Positions 33,292-45,833 of a stretch of 64,000 nucleotides of DNA are shown here, piece after piece. The notes under the pieces are model-generated. The model saw only the letters and a program-made list of their open reading frames with translations. It was not told the DNA's origin and did no database searches. This DNA is from Rhodocollybia butyracea (Eukaryota > Basidiomycota > Agaricomycetes > Agaricales > Omphalotaceae), in assembly GCA_015501585.1 (NCBI GenBank), contig JADNRY010000158.1, positions 83,092 through 147,091 of the forward strand, written 5' to 3'. The stretch's first letter is position 1, and every line of letters starts with the position of its first letter. Position numbers and translations under genes: made by a program.

Positions 33292-35165
33292 ACCTCGAGG
33301 ATCTGAGTAGCGATCAAGGAGAGGTAGAATTTGCTATGAGTTTCCATTTTGATGATAATCGTGATATTGTATGTGATGGATATAAGTTCGCAGAAATGGG
33401 TCAGTTTTCCGAGCAGGAGTTAAGCAAGGCCTATGTCATGGCTTCGAGAAATTTCATTGCACAGAAAGCTCCCGAGGACAATGAGCTTATTGAAGCCTAC
33501 GTAAATAAACAACTAGTGGATGGAAATAGACGAGTATTCAACGCTCACAAAGAAGGCTTGGACTACGAAGAACCCAAGGAAGGTCCTGTACTAGTAAATA
33601 GAGAGGAATTGCCCGACTTTGATGACCACGCGAAAGCCTTCGCCGGATTCACTACAAAACCGGGAACTAATGAGCGGCATGCTGTCTTCAGGAAGGGCGA
33701 TGCTAAAAGTACAAAAAGGGAGACTCCTAAGTCTCCTGGTTCCCCGAAATTTGTAAAAGGTGGAAAACCTCGTTGCAGCGTACCCAAATTGCCTCCTAGG
33801 CCTCTGTCTGACCTTCCACAAGTAAAAGATTATACCTATACGCCGTACACAAAGCCCGAGAGTTATGAACCATGCAAGAATTCAATTCCTCGGAAAAGAA
33901 CTGCGATTAAAGATCCCAAGAATGGGAAGGTTTATGATTTGGTCGATGCTTTTGGCGCAAAGAAATACAAACCAGTTGGTGTCAAAGTACATCCTGTGAA
34001 AGCAGATCTACCCGAGGAATACAGAGTTCGACGGTGTATCACCGGCAATCCTCTCGAGGGAATGCCTGAATTATCACCCAATCCGCCTGAGTTCACTCCA
34101 ACCGGACGCTACACACAGGAAAGAAAAGAGATTATCAACGAAAATCACTCAGAGGATTTCCTATGGCCAGAAGAAAGGAAGTTGATTCACGTGAAATTAC
34201 CAATGGGATGGACAAATTCCGTACCAATCTTCCACGACAATGTAACCTATATCCTACAAGATGAAATTCCACATGTTACAGTCCCCTATATTGACGATGT
34301 TCCCGTAAAAGGTCCGAATACTAGGTACAAACTTCCAGACGGAGGTTATGAGACCATATCAGAGAACGCCGGGATATGACGATTTGTTTGGGAACACATG
34401 CAGAATGTTAACCGGGTGTGTCAACGGATGAAATATGCCGGGGGTACTTTCTCGGGGAAAAAGTCTTTCATTTGTAATCCTGAAATTATTGTCCTAGGAC
34501 ACCGTTGTACTTACGAAGGCAGGATGCCTGAGGCTGGGATTGCCAAATCAATCTTGACTTGGCCAGAATGCAAGAATAAACACGACGTACGAGCTTTTCT
34601 TGGGACTGCTGGACAGTTGCGAATGTTTATCGAGAACTACGCAAAGAAGGCAATGCCCTTGACAAAGTTAACTAGTGACATGGATTGGGAATGGGGAGAT
34701 GAACAACGGGAAGCAATGGACGCTCTCAAGGATGGTGTAAGGAATGCCCCGGCACTCCGAAACATTAACTATGAGTGGGACGTTTGTCTCGCAGTTGACA
34801 CCTCTTACAAAGCAGTGGGATGGTTTATTTATCAAATAGATCCTGACAATCCTAAAAAGAAGTATTTTAATTACTTTGGATCAACTACGTTAAACGAGTG
34901 GGAAGCCCGGTTCTCTCAGTCTAAGAGAGAACTCTATGGTCTCAAACTATCATTACAATCAAGCTATTACTTAGTCTACGGCTCTCGACGAATGACTGTG
35001 GAGACTGATGCAAGCTACATCAAGGGTATGTTAGATCATCCCAGCTGTGGTCCAAACGCTACAATCAATAGATGGATTGAGGAGATCCGTAAGTTCCACT
35101 TCAAGATTTTACATGTGAAGGGTATTTTGCACGGAGACCTCCAGGCGGATATCAGTCCCTCGACC
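33289..35165 (+). pseudogene. Gypsy reverse transcriptase and RNase H, RT core deleted
   Basis: RT frame with the upstream domain intact (NPPEFTPTGRYTQERKEII). At about 34190 the text jumps from EERKLIH to VKLPMGWTNSVPIFHDNV. In relatives roughly 120 residues with the fingers and the first catalytic Asp lie between these, so they are deleted in frame. The YIDD motif remains at 34287-34298. A TGA at 34377-34379 replaces an Arg codon. RNase H follows: DIAVDTSY-like (CLAVDTSYKAVGWFIYQ), FSQSKRELYGL, VETDASYIKGML. A frameshift lies near 35130-35165. RT cannot be active. Confidence 0.85.
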
Positions 35166-37060
35166 ACCAATCGACCCAGATGACTATGAAGATTACGATG
35201 ATGGAGCTCCCGTTGAACTTATCATGGGTGAAGGGGCCAAGGAGCCTTTAGATTTTGAGTCCTTCAAGGACGATATTGACCCACGCAGTGGTTACCTCGG
35301 TGAGCTAGCTTGTCATCCTGAGGACATCCAGGAAGAACTCCAGGAAGCCCTCAATGACGAGAAAGCATCCGAACGTCACCGAAAATCGCTGACCAAAAGT
35401 CACGGCAAAATCTACTCTTCGTTCAGTCAAACACTTCATATTCCACAAGACTCCGCGGAATGGAGGGCTGATAACCCTTACCCTCGGGAACATCGGTCGG
35501 AATGGGGAAATAAACTAGATGATATGTTACCTACTATTGCCAAGTGGCATACAGATAATGAGAAGGATATCACAGAAAACATGAGCGCACCGGAAGCCCG
35601 AAGCTTTTTGCGCCAAGCAAAGAAATTCTTCGTGGATAAGAAAGGTCGGCTTTATAAGAAAGCTACTGAGGAAGGTGCTCAGCATCAATTAGTGGTTAGC
35701 ACTGACCGTCAAATGTATATGCTACATTGCGCGCATGATAGCTTAGCACATAAAGGAACATTTGCTACCCGCGAGTTCCTGGATCGACGTTTTTGGTGGC
35801 CTGATATGGAAAGCGACGTACATTGGTATGTTGGCTCTTGCATTCCTTGTCAGAACCGTCAATTACGCCTTCTGAAGATTCCCCCAGTCGTAACACATAC
35901 TCCCTCATTGTTCCAGAAAGTGCATGTTGATACTATCAATATCACACATGCGAGCAATAGGTGTAAGTATATTGTTCACGCTAGGGATTCTCTGTCAAGT
36001 TGGTCAGAAGCCCGGGCCTTATCGCAAGAAAACGCGAAGTCCCTGGCCGAGTGGTTCTTTGACAACATAATCTGTCGTTGGGGATGTCCCGAGGAATAGC
36101 TATGGTTAACTGGCTCGACAATAAATATGGAATTTGAGGGACCCGGGTCTCGCCATATAATTCCCAAGGGAATGGTGAAATCGAAAGAGCGCACTTTGAT
36201 ATTCGACAGGCTCTGGTAAAAGCGATGGGCGGCGATATCAAGAAGTGGTTCTACTTCCTTAAACATGTATTATGGGCTGATAGAATAACGGCGAGGAGAG
36301 GTTTTGGTTGTTCACCATTCTTCTTGGTAACCGGGGCGGAACCATTATTACCTTTTGATATTGTTGAGTCTACATGGTTGGTAAATCCACCAGATCGTAT
36401 CTTGATGACCGAGGAATTATTGGGTTATTGTGCACAGGCCTTGTCAAAACATAGAACCTTTGTCGAGGACATGCGAGAGCATGTCACTGAAAATAAGAGA
36501 AGAGACCTAAGGGTGTTCGAGAAGAAATATTGCCATGTCATCTTCGACTATGATTTCAAACCGGGGACGCTTGTTCAGGTTAGAAATACAGCAATCAAAA
36601 AGAATCTTGACAGGAAGATGTTCCCTAGATATATGGGACCGATGGTCGTTATCCGTAGAACTAGGGAGGTTCTTACATTATCGCGGAAATGGATGGTACC
36701 GTGTTGAAAAGCAAAGTTGGTGCATTTAGGGTCTTACCCCACCGTTCCCGATACGAACCTATGGACTTACCCGAGGATATACATGATCTCATCGACTTGA
36801 CCAAGGATCAGTTAGACACCATGGTAAACGATGGTGATGACGATGACGATGTGGAATTTATCCGTAAAGGGGGGGACCCTTTGTTTGATCAAATCCCTAC
36901 CTTGAGAAAACCAGTAGACAGTGATGAAGTGGTTTATAACCCTGAAGACCCAGACTCTGACGAAGATTCAAGGGAGGAAGAGATTATACCGGAGACAGAC
37001 AAAGCTCCTCATGTCAGAACCCGCACGATGCAAAAAGTGATACCTAATAATGAACGCTAA
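35166..37060 (+). pseudogene. Gypsy integrase and C-terminal tail, second catalytic Asp lost
   Basis: The HHCC zinc finger is clear (LHCAHDSLAHKG ... GSCIPCQNRQ, about 35722-35860). The core begins with KVHVDTINITHA. At about 36095 the text breaks (WGCPEE then stop) and the TDNG block carrying the second Asp is missing. It resumes with MVNWLDNKYGI, a TGA at 36135-36137, and YNSQGNGEIERAHFD carrying the Glu. The rest matches the C-terminal domain (KPGTLVQVRNTAI, RYMGPMVVIRR). A 1-nt frame change lies near 36665, and an acidic tail ends at 37060. Not functional. Confidence 0.85.
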
Positions 37061-37504
37061 CGTGTTCAAGGGATTTATAACACTATGCATTTTCTTCCCG
37101 TGGAAAGAAACTTACCTTTGTGTCGAAGTTATGTTAATCTCGAAAACTCCGTGTTATCATCAATACACGTGGATTTATTGGGCTTTTAAGACTGTAATAG
37201 TCAGAGGCCTATGTTAAAGATATAAACGAGTGACTATAGGCTTAACTAGTACTGGAAATGAATTGCCGGAGCTCAGAGGCTACCAGGCAAAGAAGATAAA
37301 GAGACTGTAAAGACTGTGGTTTCTCGAGAGAAAGTTTATTAAAGAATTCGACTGGAAGCTCGGTTCAGACAACAATATAGTGTCTGGGGAGAAAAACTTA
37401 CAAGTCAATTACCACTCCAACGATGCTAACAGGGAGGATTGACACATCGCACACTCCATCCCTGCACATTCACAACAACCAATGCTCACTGAAGGCATAG
37501 TGGA
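37061..37504. other. Non-coding gap after Gypsy pol
   Basis: No frame of interest. It separates the sense pol from the antisense genes and may contain the 3' ends of both transcripts. Confidence 0.4.
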
Positions 37505-38773
37505 TTAACGCCCGCTTGTCAGACAATGTTCAAGGGAAAGTTGACGTACGCCTTCTACCATTTCTGAGTCCTCTCTGAACTTCAAAAGGTGGACCAAGCT
37601 GTCTGTGACTTTCTGAGCTTGGAGAGCACGAGCGTAAAAGACCTGGGTCTTGCTCAGGTTCCCGAGATACTCGTTCCTATGAATATTCAAGAGAACATTG
37701 AGATTGGTATCAGTCATCGAGGCAAAGTTGAGTTCGCCAAATTGGCCGGTCAAAGAAGCAAGGAATTGCTTGGCCACAACGCATTCGCGTCACGCACGGG
37801 TAACTGCGCAACCGATGTAAGTCGGATTTGTTAAAACATGTTATAAATACTCACCAGCATCCTCGGGAGAGCTATCAATGAGCTCAGCATCCATGCGCTT
37901 TCCGTACTCATTGACAAGACTGGCCGCTTCATTGGCAACAGGCGTTTCCTCGACTTTCCTCTTAAGTGATGAAGTACTCACTTCACCGGAAGACTATGTG
38001 GAGACATCAGCCAAAGTGTTACAGGGCCCGAGGAAAGGATCTAAGTACCTTGGCCTTCGAGGACTTCCTAGACTCTCAGGTCTTCTTCCTCGAAGCCTGA
38101 GCACAAGCCAGTGCTTCAGTAATTTCCGGGGGATCCTGGAACTCTTTAGTCAGTACGACCGCTCGTTGATTCCAAGCCCGAGAGCCAAATGGTCCTTTTG
38201 GGAGGGGCAAGCCCGAGCGTGAGTGGTAACACTATGGTTCCTTCAGCACAGTTATTGTGGGATCCGTACAGGCGCACACTTCATGGATTTTATAATATAT
38301 GTTAAGAAAAGAGAACTTATGAATGCGATCTGCATAGCGGGATGATCTTCCTCCATGGGTTCGTCCTTGTCGTCGATGAGAATGGTACCTTTAGAGCTAC
38401 TAGAGCTTTTAGTCGACTTCGAGGGTTCTTTGGACTCCTTGGAGAACGAGATGGTAGAAAGAGCGGCGGATTTTGCCGCATAATTGGTTGGCTTGTCATC
38501 GTTGGCAGCACTGGAAGCCCCTACATCGTGTTTAGACGGAAGACAGTAGTCCAGGATGGTAGCATAGCGAGGAGGCTTACCGCGGGTAGTGGTGAAAGGG
38601 CCCGGCCTGTAGTACCAGCGACCCCCGAGGAAACCTTCTTCGACGCTGCCTGGATCGGTATCCATGAGTGTTTGTTCAACTGGGTCTTGAAATGTTTTTT
38701 TGCGGCCACTTTTATATGTTAATGTCTTAGAGCGACGGAGTCCTACGGGTCCCCGGCGCGTTCCGAAACCCAA
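37505..38773 (-). CDS. Antisense gene 2 in the Gypsy element (spliced, decayed)
   Basis: The minus strand starts MGFGTRRGPVGLRRSKTL at 38773 and continues through a Ser/Lys-rich exon to about 38330. A second exon (GPFGSRAWNQRAVVL, EFQDPPEITEALACAQ) ends near 38055 at a GTACTT donor. Then come an exon ending SPEDAG at a GTGAGT donor near 37854 and a last exon with VAKQFLASLTGQFGEL and a probably coiled-coil C-terminus, with the stop at 37505. One TGA (38076-38078) stands in place of Arg. Exon limits are approximate. I recognise no domain. It lies opposite to the element's own genes, so its introns are not removed from the element's genomic RNA. Confidence 0.5.
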
Positions 38774-39610
38774 GTGCTCAACTGAGGACAGTTGATATCA
38801 TTAGTTTGGGGGAGGGAAGCGCATGGTGCCAAGACACCATAGCTCCAGGCAGTCCACCATCACGAGGAGAATTTTGAATTTATTCAACGACATCTATGAC
38901 CAAAATAGGAACCATAACATTGCTCAACAAAAGGGAGAACACTAGGCAAAACATAAAGCAAACGCTTAAGAGTATTAGAAGCGGCATGGGGAAACCTAAC
39001 GCAGGTACCTCACCGCGATAATTCTCCGGAAGACGAAAACGCTAGGAAAAACCTTACACCCATAATATTGAGCATCAATGGATTTCATTTTGACGGTCAT
39101 CACTATGCCCTAAACAGGACCTGATCCAAGATTGGATGTTGTATTGAAAGAATGTCAATATCTAGGGAAAGATTGCATCACACCCAGCTTACTTAGGGAT
39201 GATGAGTCTTCTCTAGGCTTTCCCTCGAAGACTTGATTACACCTTTAACGAACCGTATAGGTTCCCAAGGGCGGAAATTCGAGTCATAAAAAGTTTTCCA
39301 CGAGTATACTCTAACATGCTACAAAGAGCTGGTACGGTACTCAAGGAAAACTTATGCTATTATAACAAAACTCACAAGAATAGGCTATCGTGCTGTAAGC
39401 CTTTCCGAGAGTAAACTTAAGACTTAGGAAGTCACTCGAGTATGATAGGTACACGATTGACCCGAAGGTCTTGATATTGATAGGCTTTATTTACGGTATT
39501 CTAAAGGTGCCTATATACCTAAGAATACCACGATACTGCCCCAGAGAGGGGAGACAAAAGCGAAATCCCCATGCGAGGGGCGAGCAACGAAATATGATAT
39601 AAAAAGAATT
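38774..39610. other. Interval between the two antisense genes
   Basis: No convincing frame. Presumed promoter of antisense gene 2 and 3' end of gene 1. The word ATCATTAGTTTGGGGGAG near 38798 also occurs at the polypurine tract (44015-44032), a duplication of that short segment. Confidence 0.4.
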
Positions 39611-42550
39611 TTATTTAACGTCCGAGGACAAACAGCAATGCACATGGCAGACCCAGACCCGAGAAGACCACAAACTTAGGAGGAGTGACCTTGGCATCTT
39701 ACGATGTCTCAACTCCTCCATAAGTTCGTCCTGGGCTTCATCCCGGTCACCGCCAGACGACGCACGAAGAGAACGAGGACTCCCGCGAGGACTACCCATG
39801 ACCGACGACTGTTCACCTCGAGGACTCCCTGGAGAAAGAATGACCAAATCTTCCACTGGAAGACTGGTTGTTGAACGAGTTGGAGAGTCCAGAGGAGGAG
39901 TAGTGGCCGGAGGGACTTCGAGCGTATCCTCGGGAACAGACCCATCGGGCGCTGGAACAACGGCGACCCGGATGTTCTTGCTAAGGAACTGTTCATACGG
40001 TTCATTAGTCTTGAAACGGAAGTCCGAGTCCCATCCCATGAAGGAACACAAGAAGCTCCAGTGCATGAGGTCCAACCGGTTCTCGGGGAATGTTGGAACA
40101 TAGGATTCCACGAAGACGAGCAGGTCCTTGCCAATGTGACGGAGCTCCTGAACTTCGCTCTGCAGAGAGGTAAACAGCTTCTCAACCGTGCGGTTGAGTT
40201 GGTTGCGGGTCTCAATGGCAGCGTCATAAGCCTCGCAAACACAAAGGACAGTGCTGACTTGCCGGGCCACGTCTAGGATAATGTTAGTTAGTAGAAAGTC
40301 AGGAAGCATTAATTAGTACTCACTAATCGGTGCATTCTCTGCCGACTTGTACGTATTGTTGAGCACCTCGACTAGTTCCGGCACACAAAAGGTGTCTGAA
40401 CAAGGTTGGTGTGACGTAGCACAGTTTGGACATCCAGTCCCATACTTACGGTTACCGTGTTTGTCACAGGCATACGAGCAGTTTGGCTTATCCTGCTTAT
40501 CCTCTCCCTTGGTACCCTTGGTACGGCGACCGCCACACTGGATGCAAGGGTTCTCACGGATAACAGCCGGAGTCTGAAAATCATGTTAAAATTTAAATTA
40601 TCGATAAACTGAAAACTTACTCGACACAATGCGCGGTTCGCTCAGACAAAGTCCAACCAAGACATTTGGTGATCGCCCGTGCTGAGTGCAGGAAGATCCT
40701 TGAAGGCATCTAACTCAGGAGCAAGGCCCCAAGTGAGCTCAGCCTTGAAGAGTTCCTTTGGCTTCTGCAATAAAAAGGCCGAAGCGTTAGTCTTGAAGTG
40801 TAGAGAAAAACGGAATAGAACTTACTTGGGTCCCCTTGGGGACAATCTCGTCAAAGGACGGCAGATCCATGGCATCACGCTCAAAACAAACAATCACGGT
40901 GCGGTATTCTTGAGATCCACTCTTTGCAAACTCCTTGGAGGATTGTGCAGCGAGTCTCTTGAAGATGTTGTCGAGGTCAACGTTTCCCACATCTCCCTCG
41001 GGAACAAGGAAAACCAAGTTCTCGGGTGGAGTATGCACAGGTGTAGGTTCATGAGAAGACTCCGCAAGTGGGGCCCCCTTGATCTTAGAACTGGAAGCCA
41101 TGGGAACGGGGATCTCGACAACCGGATTGGACTTCTTGACAGTCTTGAGTTTAGGAGCGGGACGAGGGACAGGAAGGGATGCAGCCTCGATCTCTTCCGT
41201 GGGCTCATTTGGACGTTTGCATTTCAGTTTGGGCTAGGAAAAATGAGACAGTCAGAATCCAGGAAAAAGAAAGAAGAGTAAGAACTCACGGTGATCACGG
41301 AGGGGTCCCCCTCTTTGCCTTTACCTTTCGCCTCTACTATCTTACCCTTTCCTTTAGTCGAGACTGAAGCATTGCTCCCTCTCGCCGGACCTTTTGCTTT
41401 CAGAGCCTTCGAGGTCATCGAAGGTCTGGTCGCCGAACTAGTTGCCAATTTAGGTGTTACAGTTGCTGGTTTAGCCTTGGGCTCAGTCTTCACTTTGACC
41501 TCAGCCTTTGATGGAAGTGGAGGTTTAGATGAAGTCTTCTTGGCGACGGTAGCACTGCGAGTAGAATGACGAGGGATCTTGAGGGATTCCAAGGAGTCCT
41601 AAAAAGAAATATTAAAAGTTAAAATGATAACGATATAAATAAAATGGGGAAAATGTACCTCTGAGTTCACGGAAATAGCCTCGTAAGGCGATGCCCTGTC
41701 CTCGGAAGGACCGTCTTCGTCTGAGGCTTCTTCCTCCTCCTCCTCGTTGGTAGGTTCACCGGTGACCAGCCAACTAAAGTGGAGGTCACCTTGAGTTAAT
41801 AACCACGCCGATTCACGACATCCCTGGTCAAAAGGGAGAGGAATGGGAAGGTCGGGTGTCTGTCCGTGATGGAGGGCGCTTGCCTAGGAAAAGTTAATAA
41901 AAAGAAAAGATAAAGTTAGTGCGAGCCACGTACCAGGATCCGGTCAATAAGCGCCCCATCCAAGTACCAGCTTGGTTCCGTGTCGTTGAGCTGTAAAGCG
42001 CTTCGGACAGCGGCAGAAAGGTGTTGAGCAGCAGCAAAAATGCCCTCAATAATTAAAGGAACATTCTTATGTCCCACGACATGGGTACGGAGGAATTTCT
42101 ATCATAACATAGGATAAATACGTTTATAAAGGACAAAAGGGGGCTCACCAGTCGATTAGCAAGAGCAATAAAACTGGTACGGTGTTCTTTCACCTTGGGC
42201 AAAGACGGAGTTCACTCAGGGTCCTTGGCTGCCTCGAAAAGTTGAGGGTTAAAACGTTGCTGAACAGCAGTAGCATAGGCCCATATCATCCTTGCAGAAT
42301 AAACCAAGGGGACGTCCCTTTTGTCGAAACCAAGACCCTCGGGTTGTTGGAAAAAGAAAGAATTGGCTTGCGTAGCGTCGGCGGCATTGTCGAATCTTGC
42401 AACAAGATGGCTGGCCAGTTCATAGAAGGATGGGAGTATGCTTTTAAATTCATCTAGAATGTCCGAGGAATCGTCTTCACATGTTATGGACAGGTACATA
42501 TCGACAAGCGAGTTGGGAAGAAGGTCACACTGCTCTCGGTCAGCAAGCAT
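39611..42550 (-). CDS. Antisense gene 1 in the Gypsy element, eight exons, Cys-rich
   Basis: Exons on the minus strand: 42149-42550, 41934-42098, 41659-41883, 41290-41598, 40826-41233, 40621-40764, 40324-40573, 39611-40272. All have GT...AG introns of about 50-60 nt, and together they keep one frame of 855 codons. Two TGA codons (42212-42214, 40642-40644) stand where Arg fits. The product has an N-terminal helical part, an acidic stretch (NEEEEEEASDEDG), a Lys/Ala/Pro-rich part, and a Cys-rich module (CIQC ... CSYACDKH ... CPNC ... C ... C) suggesting zinc binding. A helical domain and a Ser/Pro-rich tail follow. An extra upstream exon may lie at 43566-43739 (MLSLRELRDEIIAFEDAIAV). Function unknown; nucleic-acid binding is a guess. 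Confidence 0.65.
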
Positions 42551-42699
42551 GGTGGTAAGAGACGATGATGGGACTTGTTGAAAATTTCCAACATTGTCTT
42601 ATTAATAGGTCATTGCCCGAAGCCGTAGCCGAAGTGACCGGCATCTGTCTTAAGACGTAAAACAACATATCACAAAATACGAATGTGATAGAGGCGTTT

Positions 42700-43019
42700 T
42701 CATTAGATTTTCTCACGACGAAGTTTTAAACAGCCTTCAAACGGCATTTCCTGGCATGCCTTCCTACCTGTACTAATGTGTTTTTGGATAAGAAAAAGGT
42801 CTCCAATAGGCTCTATCATTGAATTGTTCTTATTTTCCAAGTTTGTTTTCAGCAGAATCGTATGGATTCACTAAGTTCAGAATGTTGGCGCTAATAACTT
42901 TCAGTTAGGCGCGCTGATAGCAAGATCACTGATGGCAGTGATTATCACAAGTTTATCGTATCAGGTCACCGTTTGTGACAATTTGCAATCCTACCCAACC
43001 CTACCCAACCCTACCTAAC
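42700..43019. other. Interval before the minisatellite
   Basis: No gene seen. Ends in CCTACCCAACCCTACCCAAC-type words near 42993-43020 that look like a short simple repeat and lead into the minisatellite. Confidence 0.4.
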
Positions 43020-43575
43020 CCCCCCCAGTAGTGGCAGTATCCTCCAAATATGGTAATAATCAATTCCCACCCAAATACGCAGGCCAATATATAGTACAAA
43101 CCTGTCTGAGGGGGTATTTTAATCCCCCCAGTAGTGGCAGTATCTTCCAAATACAGTGATAATCAATTCCTACCCAAATACGCAGGCCAATATATAGTAC
43201 GCACCTGTCTGAGGGGGTATTTTAATCCCCCCAGCAGTGGCAGTATCCTCCAAATACAGTAATAATCAATTCCCACCCAGATATGTAGGCCAATATATAG
43301 TACGCACTTGTCTGAGGGGGTATTTTAATCCCCCCAGCAGTGGCAGTATCCTCCAAATACAGTAATAATCAATTCCCACCCAGATATGTAGGCCAATATA
43401 TAGTACGCACTTGTCTGAGGGGGTATTTTAATCCCCCCAGCAGTGGCAGTATCCTCCAAATACAGTAATAATCAATTCCCACCCAAATACGCAGGCCAAT
43501 ATATAGTACGCACCTGTCTGAGGGGGTATTTTAATCCCCCCAGCAGTGGCAGTATCCTCCAAATACGGCAGGAGC
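43020..43575. repeat. 103-bp minisatellite, about five and a half units
   Basis: The word AG(T/C)AGTGGCAGTATC recurs at 43027, 43130, 43233, 43336, 43439 and 43542, exactly 103 bp apart. Units differ at few sites. Each has a GGGGG/CCCCC hairpin around TATTTTAAT. On the minus strand each unit carries an open stretch (YLEDTATAGGIKIPPQT) followed by a GTGCGT donor-like site, directly after the possible first exon of antisense gene 1 at 43566-43739. Confidence 0.9.
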
Positions 43576-44020
43576 CAGTGGAAGGAAACATACTTTTTCC
43601 AATGACCGTAGAATCTAACCACTTCGTATATCGACCGCACCACTACTTCCTCCCTGACCGCCCGAAGTTCGGCGCCGTGAACAGCGATGGCATCCTCAAA
43701 AGCAATGATCTCATCTCGGAGTTCTCGGAGACTTAACACGTTAAACTTAAAAGAAAATGTTATCGAGGAAATGATTGGAACCCCCCAATCAGGAGTCTAG
43801 GCGCCCGCGGCATATGTTGTCTTGTAGATCAATTCAATTGTTGACACCTGATTCACATAAGCGCCCGACGTCGAGAATGATCCCAGTTAAACTTAGGGGT
43901 AGTACGTCCAGACTAGTCCGCGGGAAAGGAATTAGAATGCTAAATGCCGAGAACATAAAAGGGATTGCTAGCAGAGTCAATCCTAGGCTTGGTGGGCTGA
44001 CCGGGGATGGTCAGATCATT

Positions 44021-44033
44021 AGTTTGGGGGAGA
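44021..44033 (+). promoter_or_regulatory. Polypurine tract of the Gypsy element
   Basis: AGTTTGGGGGAGA directly before the 3' LTR start TATTAGG. Expected plus-strand primer for reverse transcription. Confidence 0.7.
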
Positions 44034-45833
44034 TATTAGGCCTAAAATTGGCCTAAGGCGTGTAACCGTACATTTTGACACTTTGTACGTGTTATACAAT
44101 GCAATAAGAGAGTTATACGGAGCCCGAGCATGATAGCTGTTGCCGAGGCAAAGAACTTAACAATAATACTCAGCGAGCCGTGAAGGTACGCCCACAAGCG
44201 TAGCCTAGAGCCAAGCTAGCGAGGATACCTGGGCTGCTCGGAGATGTAACACTAGATCGTCAACCTAGTTATACCCAAGAGTGTAGACTCTCTAAACTAC
44301 AGGACATCTCGAAGCAGGATAAGTACTAAGCCAACGCGTTACTTGAGGGAAGGCATCCCTCGCACTAAGACCCCCAACGAGCTATGTTAAGATGTGGACT
44401 TTACAGTCTGTAACAATGGACCAGAACGATCCCGAGGAAACCGTAAAGATCTATTCGCGGCACCGGTCGCAACCGTGAGGACGGTAGAAACATGCTTAGC
44501 GGTCCTATGGAAAGCTACGTGCCGGGATAGCCTTAATCATACACGGAAGGTCTTATCCGTTAAAGCCGACTATCGGGAATCACTTGTACATACTCAGTGC
44601 AGTTGCTCCAGATTATCATAAGTGGTGTCGTTGGAAAGCTAGATAACAGGCCTTCTCGAGAGAATGTTAATCACACTCAGGATGGACAGAACTATCCAAG
44701 GAATAGAATGAAACTCACCTAAGGGAAACCGGGCGGCGAGTGATCATGAAGCGTACAGGTACTCCTGACCCTGGAGAATTGTGGAGTAATCAGAGAAACC
44801 TCGCTCGGATCAAAACACTCTAAAACTATGTTAATCCTCACGAAATCATATTTTACCTCTGATATATACCCAAGAATGGACTATTTCTTTATCGTGTGTA
44901 CCATATATAGGCTGGAGTTTCCTTTCCGAGCCAGATTCCTCTGTTCCATTCTCTTTCCGTCTCTCTCCATATCTGTTTCATCTATTTTTTGTATTAAACT
45001 CTCTCTACTCAGTATATAAGCCAGATATATTTATTCAATAAGACAAGTTTCTTGCCCTCGACTTGACTGCTAAGACCAGTGCTCCGTAGAACGTCCCCAC
45101 GGGATCAGTAGCATGATGCCTCCTGACTTGGTTATCTTAAGAAAGTAATAAACTTCACGCGCTTTGCAAAGCCCATTTATATCTTGATCGAATTTAAGTG
45201 TGTAGAGTTCTCTCGAGCTCCAGATCAACTCAAATCTAGTTGCTTCCTTAGAGGGGACGGCTTCTAGTAAGGGATTATTCGGCTCCAGAGTGAGGGTTCC
45301 TTAGTTGACTTCTTCACGAAGTTAGATGAGCCACTAAGATTGTGGTATGAGTTCCTAGTGATTAAGTTCACTCACAATATTGTAGCTTGGCCCAGAGTTT
45401 GGTTGAGGACTTTACGGTGTCACAGCAGCTAGTGCCAGAGTTTGCCTAGGGTTGTTGACAAACCTCGAGATTACTATTCTAGCTAGAGCCAGAGTTTGCC
45501 TAGGAGAATCTTAGTTTCGTTGTATTGGTTTTGGTTTTGGTTGATTGTTTTGGACATACACACCTGGTTCCCTTGTACACTTGTACACCCCAACTAGGCT
45601 TCTCTCGACTTAGTTCTAAGAGTTGTCTAAGCTTAGTTACCCACGTTAGCGCTACAGTCTTGAACCTGGAGCAGTCGCGCGCATACATCCAATATTACAA
45701 GTCTTTCCCTCGGGGAATCTCTGACAACCCGCCCTCGCTCCCTTACATATTGATAGTCTGGTTAGGTGCGGTAGTGTTTTTGTTAGGTTGTTTTATAGCA
45801 CCTTTCGCATACCTACACGTAAATACCCAAATA
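44034..45833 (+). repeat. Gypsy 3' LTR
   Basis: 1800 bp; matches the 5' LTR and the solo LTR at 60907-62748. Followed by GCGT, the second copy of the target duplication. Confidence 0.92.

Larger units (their letters stand above)
24668..45833 (+). mobile_element. Giant Gypsy (Ty3-type) LTR retrotransposon, decayed, with a nested insertion
   Basis: LTRs of about 1.8 kb (24668-29779 with insertion; 44034-45833) begin TATTAGGCC and end CCCAAATA. The flanking 4-bp duplication is GCGT (24664-24667 and 45834-45837). Without the nested element it is about 17.9 kb. Order: 5' LTR, primer binding site, gag, protease, RT, RNase H, integrase, about 7 kb with antisense genes, polypurine tract, 3' LTR. The host site is the RT region of a Copia element. 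RT and integrase have lost core residues and several TGA stops are present, so it cannot move by itself. Confidence 0.92.

Noticed and set aside
42990..43020. Interstitial telomere repeat (CCCTACCCAA words)
   Set aside because: Only about three imperfect 10-bp units, not the TTAGGG type, and directly continuous with the minisatellite.
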